Part shown: piece by piece, positions 1-10,047 of the stretch | How the letters are laid out: each line of letters begins with the position of its first letter | Position numbering within the stretch: position 1 is the stretch's first letter | Origin: CAJQQK01 sp965224225 | GTDB taxonomy: Bacteria > Pseudomonadota > Alphaproteobacteria > Rhizobiales > Hyphomicrobiaceae | Assembly: GCA_965224225.1 (NCBI GenBank) | Contig: CBDCZF010000001.1 | Coordinates: 1 to 64,000 of the forward strand | Direction: 5' to 3' | Length of the DNA: 64,000 bases | Translations under genes and position numbers: made by a program | The notes under the pieces: model-generated | Seen by the model: only the letters and a program-made list of their open reading frames with translations | What the model was told of the DNA's origin: nothing | The model's database searches: none

Positions 1-1
1 G

Positions 2-1381
2 CCGCCTCCCGAAACGGTCAAGGAAGCCCCGCCGCCGCCGCCGCCCGAAACCGAGGCCCCGGCGTCGTCGCGCTCTGAAGAGTATTACGACGTAAAGACG
101 ACGGTCTTTAACGCGCTGATCGACACGATCGACCTGACGCAGCTCGCCAAGCTCGACTCGACGGCGGCACGCGAGGAGATCCGCGACATCGTCAGCGAGA
201 TCATCCAGATCAAGAACGTCGTGATGTCGATCGCCGAGCAGGAAGAACTGCTCGAAGACATCTGTAACGATGTTCTGGGCTACGGTCCGCTTGAGCCGCT
301 GCTCGCCCGCGATGACATTGCCGACATCATGGTCAACGGCGCCGATCGCACGTTCATCGAAGTCGACGGCAAGGTGCAGCTCTCGAGCATCCGGTTTGCC
401 GACAATGCGCAGCTGATGAACATCTGTCAGCGCATCGTCAGCCAGGTCGGCCGCCGCGTCGATGAATCGAGCCCGATATGCGACGCGCGCCTGCCCGACG
501 GTTCACGTGTCAACGTCATCGCGCCGCCACTGGCCATCGACGGCCCGGCCCTCACCATTCGTAAGTTCAAGAAAGACCGCCTCAAGCTCGAGCAACTTGT
601 GAAATTCGGCTCGATCTCGCCGGCTGGTAAACGAATTCTTGAGATCATCGGCCGCGTGCGCTGCAACATCATCGTCTCTGGTGGTACGGGTTCCGGCAAG
701 ACGACGCTGCTCAACTGCATGTCGGCGCCGGTCGACAAGGATGAGCGCATCATTACCTGCGAAGACTCGGCCGAGTTGCAGTTGCAGCAACCCCACGTGG
801 TGCGCCTCGAAACACGCCCGCCGAACCTCGAAGGTGAGGGCCAGATCACGATGCGTGATCTCGTCAAGAACTGCCTGCGTATGCGCCCGGAACGCATCAT
901 CGTCGGCGAGGTTCGCGGACCGGAGTGCTTCGACTTGCTGCAGGCGATGAACACGGGCCACGACGGCTCGATGGGCACGCTGCACGCCAACTCTCCGCGT
1001 GAATGCATTTCGCGCATGGAATCGATGATCATGATGGGCGGATTTACGCTTCCGACCAAGACCATTCGCGAAATGATAACCGGTTCCGTCGACATTATCG
1101 TACAGGCAGCCCGCCTGCGCGACGGCTCTCGCAAAATCACGCACATCACCGAGGTGGTGGGCATGGAAGAGGAGGTCGTCACGCTACAGAACATCATGGT
1201 TTTCGAGATCACCGGTGAAGATGAGAAGACCGGCAAGATCGTCGGACGCCATCGCTCGACGGGCATCTCCCGTCCGCGGTTCTGGGAGCGGGCCGAATAC
1301 TACGGCGAACACCACGATCTCGCCGAAGCACTGGCGATGTCGGAAGTGCAAGACGACGATGGTTCTATTTTAGGAGAGTAG
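2..1381 (+). CDS. cpaF: Tad pilus ATPase CpaF/TadA (5' end outside window)
   Basis: Hexameric secretion ATPase that powers assembly of Flp/Tad pili at the inner membrane. The reading frame is open to the window edge. Its first visible codons give a Pro/Glu-rich linker, followed by a helical segment containing TVFNALIDTIDLTQLAKLD that is typical of rhizobial CpaF, so an internal ATG at 221 is not the real start. The core has the N-terminal motif GYGPLEPLL, Walker A GGTGSGKTT, an acidic Walker B region and the His box GTLHANSPRE. The stop lies 4 bases before tadB, so the two are one operon. The frame is intact up to the start of tadB, in contrast to the damaged genes that follow. Family assignment is secure; only the N-terminus is missing. 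Confidence 0.95.
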   Translation, partial: PPPETVKEAPPPPPPETEAPASSRSEEYYDVKTTVFNALIDTIDLTQLAKLDSTAAREEIRDIVSEIIQIKNVVMSIAEQEELLEDICNDVLGYGPLEPLLARDDIADIMVNGADRTFIEVDGKVQLSSIRFADNAQLMNICQRIVSQVGRRVDESSPICDARLPDGSRVNVIAPPLAIDGPALTIRKFKKDRLKLEQLVKFGSISPAGKRILEIIGRVRCNIIVSGGTGSGKTTLLNCMSAPVDKDERIITCEDSAELQLQQPHVVRLETRPPNLEGEGQITMRDLVKNCLRMRPERIIVGEVRGPECFDLLQAMNTGHDGSMGTLHANSPRECISRMESMIMMGGFTLPTKTIREMITGSVDIIVQAARLRDGSRKITHITEVVGMEEEVVTLQNIMVFEITGEDEKTGKIVGRHRSTGISRPRFWERAEYYGEHHDLAEALAMSEVQDDDGSILGE

Positions 1382-1385
1382 GACA

Positions 1386-2441
1386 ATGAGCCCTGAGATG
1401 CTGCAGCTTGTAGCGATGGCGCTGGCAGCGGTTGCCGCTGCAGCACTCGCTGTTGCAATCATTTATCCGATGATTGACACCAACCGCAACGCCGACAAGC
1501 GGATGGCAAGTGTCACCGAGACGCGCCAGGTGAAAACTGCAGCGCGCAATGCGCAGGACGCTGCAGCAAATCGCCGTAAACAGGTTTCTGAAAAACTCAA
1601 GGAACTCGAAGAGCGCCAAAAGAAGGATGAAAAGGTCACGCTACGCCTTCGCCTTCAACGCGCCGGCCTTGATATGACCCCACAGGCCTTCTGGATCGCG
1701 AGCATCGCCATTTGTGGCTTCGCTGTGCGCCGTTGGCGTCGTCATGTCGTTTCGCGAAGCCGTCGTTGCTCATCCAGGTCGCGGCTATGCGTCAGCCGGA
1801 TTCGTTGGAATGCGTTCGGATTGCCGCGTTGGATTCATCGGCAACTTCCTGACCAAGTGGCGCCAGCAGAAGTTTGTCACTGGCTGAGATGGCAAACTCA
1901 CTTGACGTTGTCGTTCGCGGTGTGAAGTCCGGTCTGCCGCTCAATGAGTGCCTGCAGCATCGTGTGCCCGCGAAAGTTCCGGAACCGATCGCGCTCCGAA
2001 TTCAAGGAAGTCTGTCGAACAGCAGCGCGTCGGTATTCTCGCTTGTCCGAAGCCCTTGAGCGACTTGATGCGCAGCGCATGCCACTCGCCTGAAGTCCGG
2101 TTCTTCGACCATCGTGATCGGCAATCCAGTCAGCAGGCAGGCGGTAACCTTGTCCGAAGCCCTCGGCAACCTCTCTGAAGTTCTCCGCTCGCGCAAATCC
2201 GCATGGCGGCATGAAGGTCCAAGGCGCTGTCGGCGGAAGCCAACGGCATCGGCCATGCCGTTCTCGGCATCCCTGCCACCCGGCGTGAATGGGCATGGTC
2301 TACATGTCCTCGCCCGACCTACATCATGCCATCCTGCTGGACCACCAAGATGGGCCACTTCATGATTGTTCCGTGCCGGCCTTTTCTGGATGGGATGTGG
2401 CGTGCTTCGTGATGCAGAAAATGATCAACTTCAAATACTGA
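1386..2441 (+). pseudogene. tadB: Tad pilus inner-membrane protein TadB, multiply frameshifted
   Basis: Platform protein of the Tad secretion system (type II secretion F-domain family). It starts at an ATG preceded by AGGAGAG. The first ~110 codons read cleanly, with an N-terminal membrane helix and then a charged cytoplasmic stretch ending LRLQRAGLDMTPQAFW. After about 1720 the frame changes every few tens of bases. TadB-like fragments can still be read by hopping between frames: LAEMANSLDVVVRG, then GVKSGLPLNECLQ, SEALERLD, LSEALGNLSEVLRSRK, MVYMSSPD, TKMGHFM and a terminal MINFKY before TGA at 2439. All fragments are in the right order and the total length fits TadB, so the amino-acid content is preserved while the frame is not. 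This suggests uncorrected sequence errors rather than old decay, but a true pseudogene cannot be excluded. Confidence 0.85.
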
Positions 2442-2514
2442 CCGAAGTTCTCGTGGCGGGCCTGATCGCCGCCGGCAATATTGACTAGCTCAACGATAGG
2501 ACGTCGAAAAAGCC

Positions 2515-3540
2515 ATGATGGAATTCATCGACACAATCATGCGGCCGCAGCTTCATTATCATGGCTGCTGGCAGCGATCTCCGCCTTCGCAACGGTGATT
2601 ACGATTGCCATTCCGATCATGCTCGAGCGCGACCGCATGTCCCAGCGCATGAAGTGTCATGGCAACAGAGCGCGACAAGATGCGGGCCGCAACGCACTGG
2701 CCGAGTCTCAAGCAAACCGACCGTGCCTGGCAGCTGCCTTGCGGCAAACGCTCCAAGGGCTACGTTGCAGCAAATTGATCGACCAGCTCAATCTTCGCCA
2801 AAACACTTCGAGACTCTGAAGAAGCTCAAGAACAAGGTTGAAGATGGCCGGTTTGCGAGGCCAGGCACCGCTCGTCATGCCTACATGTTCTTCCGCATCG
2901 CCATGCGCGATCGATCGTCTTCCTGATCGGCGCGCTGTTCTACATGTTCGTCATGGCCAAGCTCGAACCTGAATCCATCCGATGCCGGTCAAAGTGTTCT
3001 TTGCATTGCAGGCGGCGGCTTCATCGGCTACTACCTGCCCAACGTCTTCATCGAGAACATGGTGCAGAAGCGCCAGCCAGGCCTCGATCAAAGCAGGCCT
3101 TCCCGGATTCACTCGACATGCTTCTGATCTGTGTGCAGTCGGGCATGTCGATCGAGGCTGCCTTCGGCAAGGTTGCCAAGGAAATCGCTGCCCAGTCGAT
3201 CGAGCTGGCGGAAGAATTCTCGCTGACGACGGCCGAGCTTTCCTATCTGCCCGAACGCCGCCAGGCCTTCGAGAACCTCGGCGAACGAACTGGCCTGCCG
3301 GGCATCAAGTCGGTTGCCACCGCGCTGGTCCAGTCGGAACGCTACGGTACGCCGGTTGGTCAGGCGCTGCGTGTCATGGCCAAGGAAAACCGCGAAATGC
3401 GCATGATGGAGGCCGAAAAGAAGGCCGCCGCCCTGCCGCCGAAGCTGACCGTTCCGATGATCATCTTCTTCCTGCCCGTGCTGTTCGTCGTGATCCTCGG
3501 GCCGGCCGGCATCCAGGTCATGGAAATGCAGAATCAATAA
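2515..3540 (+). pseudogene. tadC: Tad pilus inner-membrane protein TadC, N-terminal half frameshifted
   Basis: Second F-domain platform protein of the Tad system, partner of TadB. A start near 2515 gives MMEFIDTIM. Fragments such as ISAFATVITIAIPIMLERD, MSQRMK, YMFFRIAM, LIGALFYMFVMAKL and YYLPNVFIENMVQKRQ are readable only by switching frames. From about 3095 to the stop the frame is clean and encodes the conserved F domain: SLDMLLICVQSGMSIEAAF, the ELS/ERR helices and a C-terminal hydrophobic helix around IIFFLPVLFVVILGPAGI. The longest uninterrupted frame (2944-3540) therefore contains only the C-terminal ~150 real residues. Frame breaks stop abruptly at about 3095, the mirror of their abrupt onset in tadB. 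Identity is firm; functional state is uncertain. Confidence 0.85.
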
Positions 3541-3693
3541 TTTCGCTCACGGCGCTGTTCCGGCCGCTTGGGCGGCCGGGCGCCTCCGCGGGGGCGGCGC
3601 TAAGCGCCGGGTCGCGGTACTCCCGGACACAGGTTTCGCTCACGGCGGTTGCGCTCGCGGCGCGCTTGGTCGATGCCCCGAGTTCGGGCAGCC
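3541..3693. other. Intergenic hairpin region between convergent tadC and nitronate monooxygenase
   Basis: GC-rich 150-base spacer. It contains a short hairpin (GGCCGCTTGGGCGGCC near 3562) and the direct repeat TTTCGCTCACGGCG at its start and again near 3635. No T-tract follows, so it is not a textbook intrinsic terminator. It lies between convergent genes. Confidence 0.4.
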
Positions 3694-4833
3694 TCAATCT
3701 GCCATCGTCGCGTTGAGACGCTCGACGGCTTCGCCGAAGTCCTGCATGAATTCGTAGACCACCGAACGCGTGGTCTGCTCGGACTTCATCAGGCCGACGG
3801 CCTGGCCGACGTAGTAGGTGGCAAGCTCCTTGGCGCCTTCGTGACCGCTGGCTGCGAGCCGGTCGATCTTGTCCATCGGCGGCCGCGAGAGGACACCCTG
3901 CAGCGGCATCGGCAATGGATCCGGTGCGCCCTCGGCCGACCAAGCATCGGTCCAGGCCGATTGCAGCTGGCGGGTCGGCTTGCCGGTGCGGCTGCGCGAG
4001 CGCACCGTGTTGCGGGCGCCGGCCCGCAGCATCTTTTCCTTCACCGTCGGCGTCGTCTCGGCCTCGACCGTGGTCAGCCAGACCGAACCGCACCAGGCGC
4101 CCGCCGCCCCCATCGCCATGCAGGCCGCCATCTGCCGGCCGGTCGCAATACCGCCGGCTGCAAGCACGTGGATGCCGTCGTAATCCTTGATCGCATCGAT
4201 CACGTCGGGCACCACGACCATGGTCGAAACCTCGCCGCAATGGCCGCCCGCCTCGGTGCCGGAGACCACGAGCACGTCGACGCCGGCCTCGGCATGCTTG
4301 ATCGCATGTTCACGCGCGCCGGTCAGCGCCCCAACGGCAATGTCGCGCTCCCGGCAGCGCTCGATGATCGCCGCCGGCGGCACCCCGAGAGCATTGACGA
4401 ACATCGCGATCGGATGGCGGAAAGCGACATCGAGCAGCTCGGCGGCGCCGGCTTCGCGCATGTTGTGGGTGTAGTCGGTTCCATACTTGCCCGACCAGAG
4501 GTCCGAGGTATCGATACCGTGGCCTTCGAGCAGGCTGTCTATGTAGTTGCGATGCTCGGGCGGGATCTGTGCCCGAAGATCGGCGGTTGTCATCTCCGCT
4601 TCGCCCTTATGGGCCATCTTGGTCGGGATCAAGAGATCGATGCCGTATGGCTTGCCGCCGATGTTCTCGTCGATCCACTTGAGTTCGATCTCGAGGCTTT
4701 CCGCCGTGTGGCCAACGGCACCAAGCACACCGAAGCCACCGGCCTTCGAGACCTCGGCAACGACGTCACGGCAGTGTGAGAAGCCAAACAGTGGGAACTC
4801 GATGCCGAACTTGTCACATAACGGAGATCGCAT
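3694..4833 (-). CDS. Nitronate monooxygenase (2-nitropropane dioxygenase family)
   Basis: FMN-dependent TIM-barrel enzyme of the nitronate monooxygenase family, which oxidises alkyl nitronates; members also include enoyl reductases. The 379-residue protein starts RSPLCDKFGIEFPLFGFSHCRD, then has the GGFGVLGA loop, the central SGTEAGGHCGE motif with the family histidine, and the flavin phosphate-binding region VLAAGGIATGRQMAACMAMGA. An AAGGATGAG sequence lies just upstream of the ATG. It is monocistronic, convergent to tadC. Substrate is not predictable; many proteins annotated this way act on other compounds. Confidence 0.85.
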   Translation of the reverse strand: MRSPLCDKFGIEFPLFGFSHCRDVVAEVSKAGGFGVLGAVGHTAESLEIELKWIDENIGGKPYGIDLLIPTKMAHKGEAEMTTADLRAQIPPEHRNYIDSLLEGHGIDTSDLWSGKYGTDYTHNMREAGAAELLDVAFRHPIAMFVNALGVPPAAIIERCRERDIAVGALTGAREHAIKHAEAGVDVLVVSGTEAGGHCGEVSTMVVVPDVIDAIKDYDGIHVLAAGGIATGRQMAACMAMGAAGAWCGSVWLTTVEAETTPTVKEKMLRAGARNTVRSRSRTGKPTRQLQSAWTDAWSAEGAPDPLPMPLQGVLSRPPMDKIDRLAASGHEGAKELATYYVGQAVGLMKSEQTTRSVVYEFMQDFGEAVERLNATMAD

Positions 4834-4919
4834 TTGCTCATCCTTGTCTGCGAGACATGACCGCTTGCATGGTGCAGGTCATTCGCCCTGCAAGCAAGTA
4901 GCACGATCGAGGCATGACC

Positions 4920-5172
4920 TCGGTGGTGAGAGGTGTTAGTCTTTGACGCTTGGAACGCAGGGAGCAACTCTGGACGGCAGCTGCCCCTCACCCTAACCCT
5001 CTCCCCACACGCGCCGAAGTGGCGCTACGGGGAGAGGGAATCCGGCCGTACCTTGGCGCCCAGCTGCGGGTAACACGACGGGCCGAGTTCCCTCTCCCCG
5101 TACTTCACGGGGAGAGGGTTAGGGCGAGGGGCATCGAGCGGTTGCGATCTTGTCTCTGGGATCGAATGTCGA
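4920..5172. mobile_element. CTAG-type inverted-repeat element, copy A (degenerate)
   Basis: Short non-autonomous element built of two arms. The core at 4983-5132 begins with CCCCTCACCCTAACCCTCTC and ends with its near reverse complement. Inside are two smaller hairpins, CCCTCTCCCC...GGGGAGAGGG on the left and a perfect one around GTACTTCAC on the right. Outside the core, the left flank shares AGCAACTC...CGGCAGC and the right flank shares GAGCGGTTGC and AATGTCGACAG with copy D at 60251-60489, so the copy once extended further. The outer CTAG ends are no longer recognisable here. Confidence 0.8.
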
Positions 5173-5224
5173 CAGAACGCCTGCCTGCAAGATTCAGATT
5201 CTGCCAAGATTGCCGGTTCGCCCC

Positions 5225-5488
5225 GTGAAACTGTACACCAACAACATCGTTCTGCGCATATGCGCCACGCTACTCGCGATCGGCTGGGCGGTGGTCGGGT
5301 TGTTCGCACTGTCGATGGTCGGCCAGGCGCCTGATGCCGAACTCGCCGACCGCGCATTCTGGATGGGTGTCACGTTTCTCATTGCTGCCGCCGCGGCGCT
5401 CTCGGTTTCATGGCTGGTTGCCGACCTTTCGAACATTTGGTGCATCGCACCGCGCCGGACCAAGCAGCGGCGCATCGATCTCGACTGA
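5225..5488 (+). CDS. Small membrane protein of unknown function
   Basis: A protein of 87 residues if it begins at the GTG at 5225 (KLYTNNIVLRICATLLAIGW...). It has two predicted membrane helices, one around LRICATLLAIGWAVVGLFAL and one around MGVTFLIAAAAALSVSWLV, separated by a short acidic loop, and a basic tail ending RRTKQRRIDLD. An upstream ATG at 5150 would extend it by 25 residues, but those codons lie in the right flank of the inverted-repeat element, so the GTG start is preferred although no clear ribosome site precedes it. No family was recognised. It stands alone, convergent with the alcohol dehydrogenase gene. Confidence 0.5.
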   Translation: MKLYTNNIVLRICATLLAIGWAVVGLFALSMVGQAPDAELADRAFWMGVTFLIAAAAALSVSWLVADLSNIWCIAPRRTKQRRIDLD

Positions 5489-5493
5489 TAACG

Positions 5494-6549
5494 TCAGCCG
5501 TTGGGCAATATGACCGCCTTGCCGGTTATCTGTTTGTCGAACAATTCATAGGCTTCCCTGGCCTGTTCGAGTTTCCAGCGATGCGTGAAGAGCCTTTCGA
5601 CATCGATCCGCTTGTCCGCGACAAACTCGGCGCATTCGGCCTGGCCCTGCTTGGAAAATGTCCACGAGGCAACCAGCGTGACCTGGCGGCGCAGCATGTC
5701 GGGGCTCACTTCGAGGGTAACCTCGCCGCGCTCGCCGACATAACAGGCTGTTCCCCAGGATCGCACGGCCTGGACCGTCGCGCGCCGCGCGGTGGGCGCC
5801 GATGAGCAGTCGAGCGTCTTGTGGGCGCCTTCGCCGTGGGTCAGTTCGCGGATCGCCTCGACCGGATCGTTGGAGCGCCCGTCGATCGTCGTCGTGGCAC
5901 CGAAATCCTTCGCCAGCGCCAGGCGTTCGGGCGAGACATCGATGGCAATCACCTCGGCCCCCATCTTGACGGCAAGCTGTGTCGCCGAAAGCCCGACCGG
6001 GCCTTGGCCGAAAATCGCAATCGTCTCGCCGCCCTGCAACTGCAGGCGCTTCAGGGCGCCCCAGGCGGTGCCGGTGCCACACGAGATCGCAGCGCCCGTC
6101 ACGAATGACAATTCATCGGGTAACGGGATCAGCGAATGCGCCGGCGCCTTCATGAAATGGGCATGCCCGCCGTTTTCAGCCGAGCCGTAGACAACTGGTC
6201 CGTCGAGGCACATTTGCGTCCAGCCGCCATGGCAATGCTTGCAGCCGCCACAGCCGTCGTAGTGGTGGTTCATAACGCGCTGGCCGACTTTCAGCTGATG
6301 CTCAGGCACGCCTGAGCCGACCGCGACGACGACACCACAGGGCTCGTGGCCCGCGATCACACCGGCCTTGCGCGCAATCCCGCCGGTGACGACACCGCCG
6401 GGATTGGCCGGCGCCCGGTAGTTGTGCAGATCACTGCCGCACATGCCGGAGGCCTTGATTTCGATGACGGCTTCTTGCGGACCGGGTGTCGGATCCTCGA
6501 AATCGCGAAGCTCAAGCTGGCGGTCACCTGTGAATACCACGCCTTTCAT
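5494..6549 (-). CDS. Zinc-dependent alcohol dehydrogenase (MDR superfamily)
   Basis: Cytosolic NAD(P)-dependent medium-chain dehydrogenase, about 351 residues from the start MKGVVF; an ATG 25 codons upstream gives a leader unlike the family. The catalytic zinc ligands are visible in SGMCGSDLHNYR and GHEPCGVV. The structural zinc site is CGGCKHCHGGWTQMC, four cysteines. The Rossmann motif is GQGPVGLSATQLAVKMGAEV, followed by DVSPERLALAKDFGA. The C-terminal region contains the usual ISKKITGKAV-like ending (DKQITGKAVILPNG). It resembles threonine/polyol dehydrogenase-type MDR enzymes; the substrate is not predictable. It is not evidently in an operon. Confidence 0.88.
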   Translation of the reverse strand: MKGVVFTGDRQLELRDFEDPTPGPQEAVIEIKASGMCGSDLHNYRAPANPGGVVTGGIARKAGVIAGHEPCGVVVAVGSGVPEHQLKVGQRVMNHHYDGCGGCKHCHGGWTQMCLDGPVVYGSAENGGHAHFMKAPAHSLIPLPDELSFVTGAAISCGTGTAWGALKRLQLQGGETIAIFGQGPVGLSATQLAVKMGAEVIAIDVSPERLALAKDFGATTTIDGRSNDPVEAIRELTHGEGAHKTLDCSSAPTARRATVQAVRSWGTACYVGERGEVTLEVSPDMLRRQVTLVASWTFSKQGQAECAEFVADKRIDVERLFTHRWKLEQAREAYELFDKQITGKAVILPNG

Positions 6550-6693
6550 TGAGCGGTTCTCCGTTGCATGCCGTTGTTGATCTGGTACCCGTGCGGCAGT
6601 CCTTCCCGCCACCATAAGAAGCACCGCGAGCGCTTGCCTAGCGCCGATCGCGGCCCGGGTGACAAATTATGCTGCTGATGAGGCGGTGCGCAC

Positions 6694-9286
6694 TCAAAGC
6701 GTGCGCAGCACTGCGGCGGGTTTCGCCGCAAGTACGCGCCAGGTGCCGAAGGCGCCGAACGCCAGGATCAGGACGACCGATACGGCAAGCGCACTGATCA
6801 CGGCAAGGCCAGAGAAGACGAACGTGCCGTCGAGCACTTGCGTTACCACGATCCAGGCCGCCAGTGACCCGATGGCGAGCGCGACGCCGGCCGTTAGCAA
6901 TGCGAGCAGGCCGTATTCGGCAAAGTGAGCCAGGAGCAGCTTGCGCCGCGTCGCGCCGATGCATTTCAGGATGACGGCCTGCAGGATGCGGCGGCGCTGT
7001 GCCGTGGCAAGAGCACCGGCCAGCACCAGGCCGCCGGCCAGCAGTGTGATACTGGCTGCTACACGAACCGCCGTCATCACCTTGGCAAAAAACGCCGGCG
7101 AACACGCCAATCGCATCCCTGACGTTGATCATCGACACGTTCGCCATGCGCGTGGCGATGGCGCGGACGGCATCGGCCTTGGCCTTTTCAGGCGTGTCTT
7201 GTGCAAATCTCACCGTGGCGAGCAGATTGTGCGGGGCGGCAGCCAGCGTTGCCGGCGAAAAGATCATGACGAAGTTGATCGACAGGCTTTCCCACTTGAT
7301 CTCGCGCAGGCTGGTGATGGTTGCCGTGATGTTGCGGCCGAGAATGTTGACCGTGATGGTATCGCCAAGTTCGAGGTTCATCTCACGGGCGAGATCGGCA
7401 ACGAAAGAGACCTCCGGCTTTCCCGACTGGGCTTTGTCCCACCATTTGCCGGTAACCAGCTTCGAGCCTTTAGGCAGCGTTTCTGAGTAGGTCAGACCGC
7501 GGTCACCGTTGAGCACCCACTTGGCACCGGGCGCGATCTTGGCCTGGTCGGCCGCCACGCCATTGACGCGCACAATGCGGCCGCGCAGCATCGGCGCCAT
7601 CTCGATGATCGCTTTGCCGTCGACCTTGGTGATTTCCTCGACGAAGGCCGCGCGGTCCTGCTTGGTGATGTCGAGGACGAAATAGTCGGGGCTGTTGTCC
7701 GGCATGCGGCTACGCAATTCGTTGACCAGGGAGGCGTCGACCAGCGATACGGCAACCAGTAGCGACAGGCCGGTGCCGAGCGACAGGACGACAGATCGCG
7801 TGAGACCGCCGGGGGCTGCCAGATCGGTGAGCGCCAGCGCAAGCTCGGGGCGACGCGGCCGCGGCATCCGCCTGGCAAGCATTTCGATCGCCCAGCCGAT
7901 CACCCAGAACAATGCCAGGATAGCAAGCATGCCGGCCAGGAAGCCGACCGCCAGTTTGGCATTTCCCGTTGCCAGCGCTGCAAAGCCGATCAGGCCCGCC
8001 ATCAGCACGACGATCGCAATCAGGATCTTCGCTGCCGGCAGCCCGGCGCCGCCCTCGACCTCGTCGCGGAACAGTGCCGCCGGACGAATACGTTCGGCGC
8101 GGCCGAGCGGCCAGAGCACGAATAGCAAGGCAACGAGCAATCCGTAGATCAGACCGAATGCAACGTTCTTCCAGGAAAACGAATGGCCAAGCTCGATCGG
8201 TAGGGCTTCGGCATAGGTAAGGCTCATCACCGCCGGCACCGAAGCGCCAAGCACCAGACCGATCGTCGTGCCAAGACCGGCAACGATCAGGATCTGCGTG
8301 AGATAGATCGCAAGCACGGTGGCATTGCTGGCTCCGACGCTCTTGTAGGTCGCAATGCTCTTGCGGCGCCGGTCTATGAACGTCTGAACCGCATTGGCGA
8401 CACCGACACCACCGATCAGCAGGGCCGCGAGGCCAAGCAGAGTGAGGAACTGGCGCAGGCGATTGAGCAGGCGCGTGATGCTCGGAGAGGGATTGTGGCG
8501 GTCACGCAAAATGAAGCCCGCTTCAGGAAGCTCCGCCTTGAGCGCCTGCCGGACGGTTCGAACGGCATTGGCTGCATCGCTATCACCCAACGGCGAGGCA
8601 ATCGCATAGCGCCAGTTGATCAGAGTGCCGGGTTGGACGAGGCCGGTGGCGGCTAGCGTTTCGTGCGAAACCATGACGCGCGGGCCGAAGGCAAAGCGGG
8701 CTCTGGCGCGGTCCGGTTCGCTGGCTAGCACACCGGTGATCGGCAGCGTCAGCTTGCCGAGCCGGAACCGATCGCCGACCGCGAGGCCAAGACGATCGAG
8801 CAGGCTTTGTGCGACGACCGCACCTGTGGTCTGACGCACCGCCTTGTCGAAATCTCGGCCGTCCGCAAGCTCGACCGCACCGAGCAGCGGATAGGCCCGA
8901 TCAACCGCCTTGATCTCGACCAAAGCCTGATCGTCGCCGCTGGTCAGCCGCGCCATCGATCGCATCGTCGCCGTTTCGGCAACCCTGCCGAGCCCGGCCA
9001 TGACCTGGCGCTCAGCCGTATCAGCGCGCTGGTGGACGCGGCGCAACGTAACATCACCGCCGAGCAACACCCGGCCCTGGCGCGCAAATCCGTCGAGCAG
9101 GGCATCGGTCAGCGCCCCGACGCCGGTGATCACCGCGACGCCGAGCGCGATACAGGCAATGAAAATGCCGAATCCGCCAAGCCCGCCGCGCAACTCGCGC
9201 AGGGCAAAGCGCAACACGCCTGATCGCCCGAGCCGGGGAAAGGCGCGGGCCGGTGCAAATCCCGTTTCAGCGTCACTGGTGCTCAT
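6694..9286 (-). CDS. ybbP: FtsX-family ABC transporter permease (YbbP type), frameshifted near the C-terminus
   Basis: Large permease, about 860 residues once one frame break is corrected, with FtsX/MacB-like helices and periplasmic domains. It pairs with the ATPase immediately upstream, and the 4-base ATGA overlap indicates translational coupling. The N-terminus FALRELRGGLGGFGIFIACIA is typical of YbbP. The first FtsX block (IDRRRKSIATYKSVGAS) and second (LATAQRRRILQAVILKCIGA) are both present, but in different frames. The switch is at a run of six T on the coding strand (plus-strand 7086-7093). With five T the protein reads GVFAKVMTAVRV and continues to LRTL; as given, it runs out of frame to a stop at 6638. 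The tesA-ybbA-ybbP gene order matches that of Escherichia coli. The break is probably a homopolymer error. Confidence 0.85.
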
Positions 9287-10047
9287 GCGGCACCCGCGCT
9301 TGCCTCGACGGGGCTGACAATACGACCATCCGCCATCCTGACGACGTCGTCACACGTATGGGCAAGCACCTCGTCGTGGGTGACCAGAACCAGCGTCGCG
9401 CCATCGCGCTTCTGCAGGCGAAACATCAGATCGACGACGGCCTCGCCCGTTGCCTTGTCGAGATTGCCGGTCGGCTCGTCGGCCAGCAGCAACGCCGGAC
9501 GCGGTGCCAGCGCCCGGGCCAGCGCCACGCGCTGCTGCTCCCCGCCCGACAATTGTGCCGGATAGTGATGAAGCCTGTCGCCGAGGCCGACGTCGCCAAG
9601 TAGCGTTTCGGCGCGCTCAGGAGCATCCGAACGGCCGGTCAGTTCGAGTGGCAGAGCGACGTTTTCGAAGGCGGTCATGGTCGGGATCAGATGGAACGAC
9701 TGGAACACGACGCCGATGCTGCGACCGCGTACGTCGGTCAGTTCATCCTCGCCGAGCCGGGTAAAATCGTGCCCCGCAATCTCCACGCTGCCGCCCGTTG
9801 CACGCTCGAGGCCGGCCATGATCATAAGCAGTGATGTTTTGCCGGACCCGGACGCCCCGACGATCGCCACCGACCGGCCGCGCGGAACCGAGAGCGTCAC
9901 GCCACGCAGGATATCGACCGGCCCGGCGCGACTGGCCAGCGTCAGCGTGACGTCGCCGAGGTCGACGACGGCGCCGGGTTTCGACGCCGGACGCAGTTTG
10001 TCGTGTCTCGACGGCTGGGGCTCGACAGCAACGCCTGATTCAGCCAA
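9283..10047 (-). CDS. ybbA: ABC transporter ATP-binding protein (YbbA/LolD family)
   Basis: ATPase subunit (254 residues) of the exporter formed with the YbbP-like permease. It has Walker A GASGSGKTS, Q-loop region VFQSFHLIPTMTAFENV, the signature LSGGEQQRVALARAL, Walker B ALLLADEPTGNLD and the H-loop VLVTHDE. The EN..LPL spacing places it in the LolD/MacB/YbbA group, which couples to FtsX-type permeases rather than to solute importers. It is divergent from the tesA-like gene across a 126-base gap. In E. coli the same three genes are neighbours, but the transported molecule is not established. Confidence 0.92.
   Translation of the reverse strand: MAESGVAVEPQPSRHDKLRPASKPGAVVDLGDVTLTLASRAGPVDILRGVTLSVPRGRSVAIVGASGSGKTSLLMIMAGLERATGGSVEIAGHDFTRLGEDELTDVRGRSIGVVFQSFHLIPTMTAFENVALPLELTGRSDAPERAETLLGDVGLGDRLHHYPAQLSGGEQQRVALARALAPRPALLLADEPTGNLDKATGEAVVDLMFRLQKRDGATLVLVTHDEVLAHTCDDVVRMADGRIVSPVEASAGAA

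Noticed and set aside
2944..3540. Stand-alone 198-residue gene for the tadC C-terminus
   Set aside because: Its first ~50 codons are out of frame with real TadC; it is the tail of a broken tadC, not a separate gene.
5150..5488. Start at 5150 for the small membrane protein
   Set aside because: The first 25 codons fall in the flank of inverted-repeat copy A. The GTG at 5225 gives a membrane-protein start.
6638..6693. Extension of the permease to the stop at 6638
   Set aside because: The extra C-terminal residues are out of frame after the six-T run. The natural end is LRTL at 6694.
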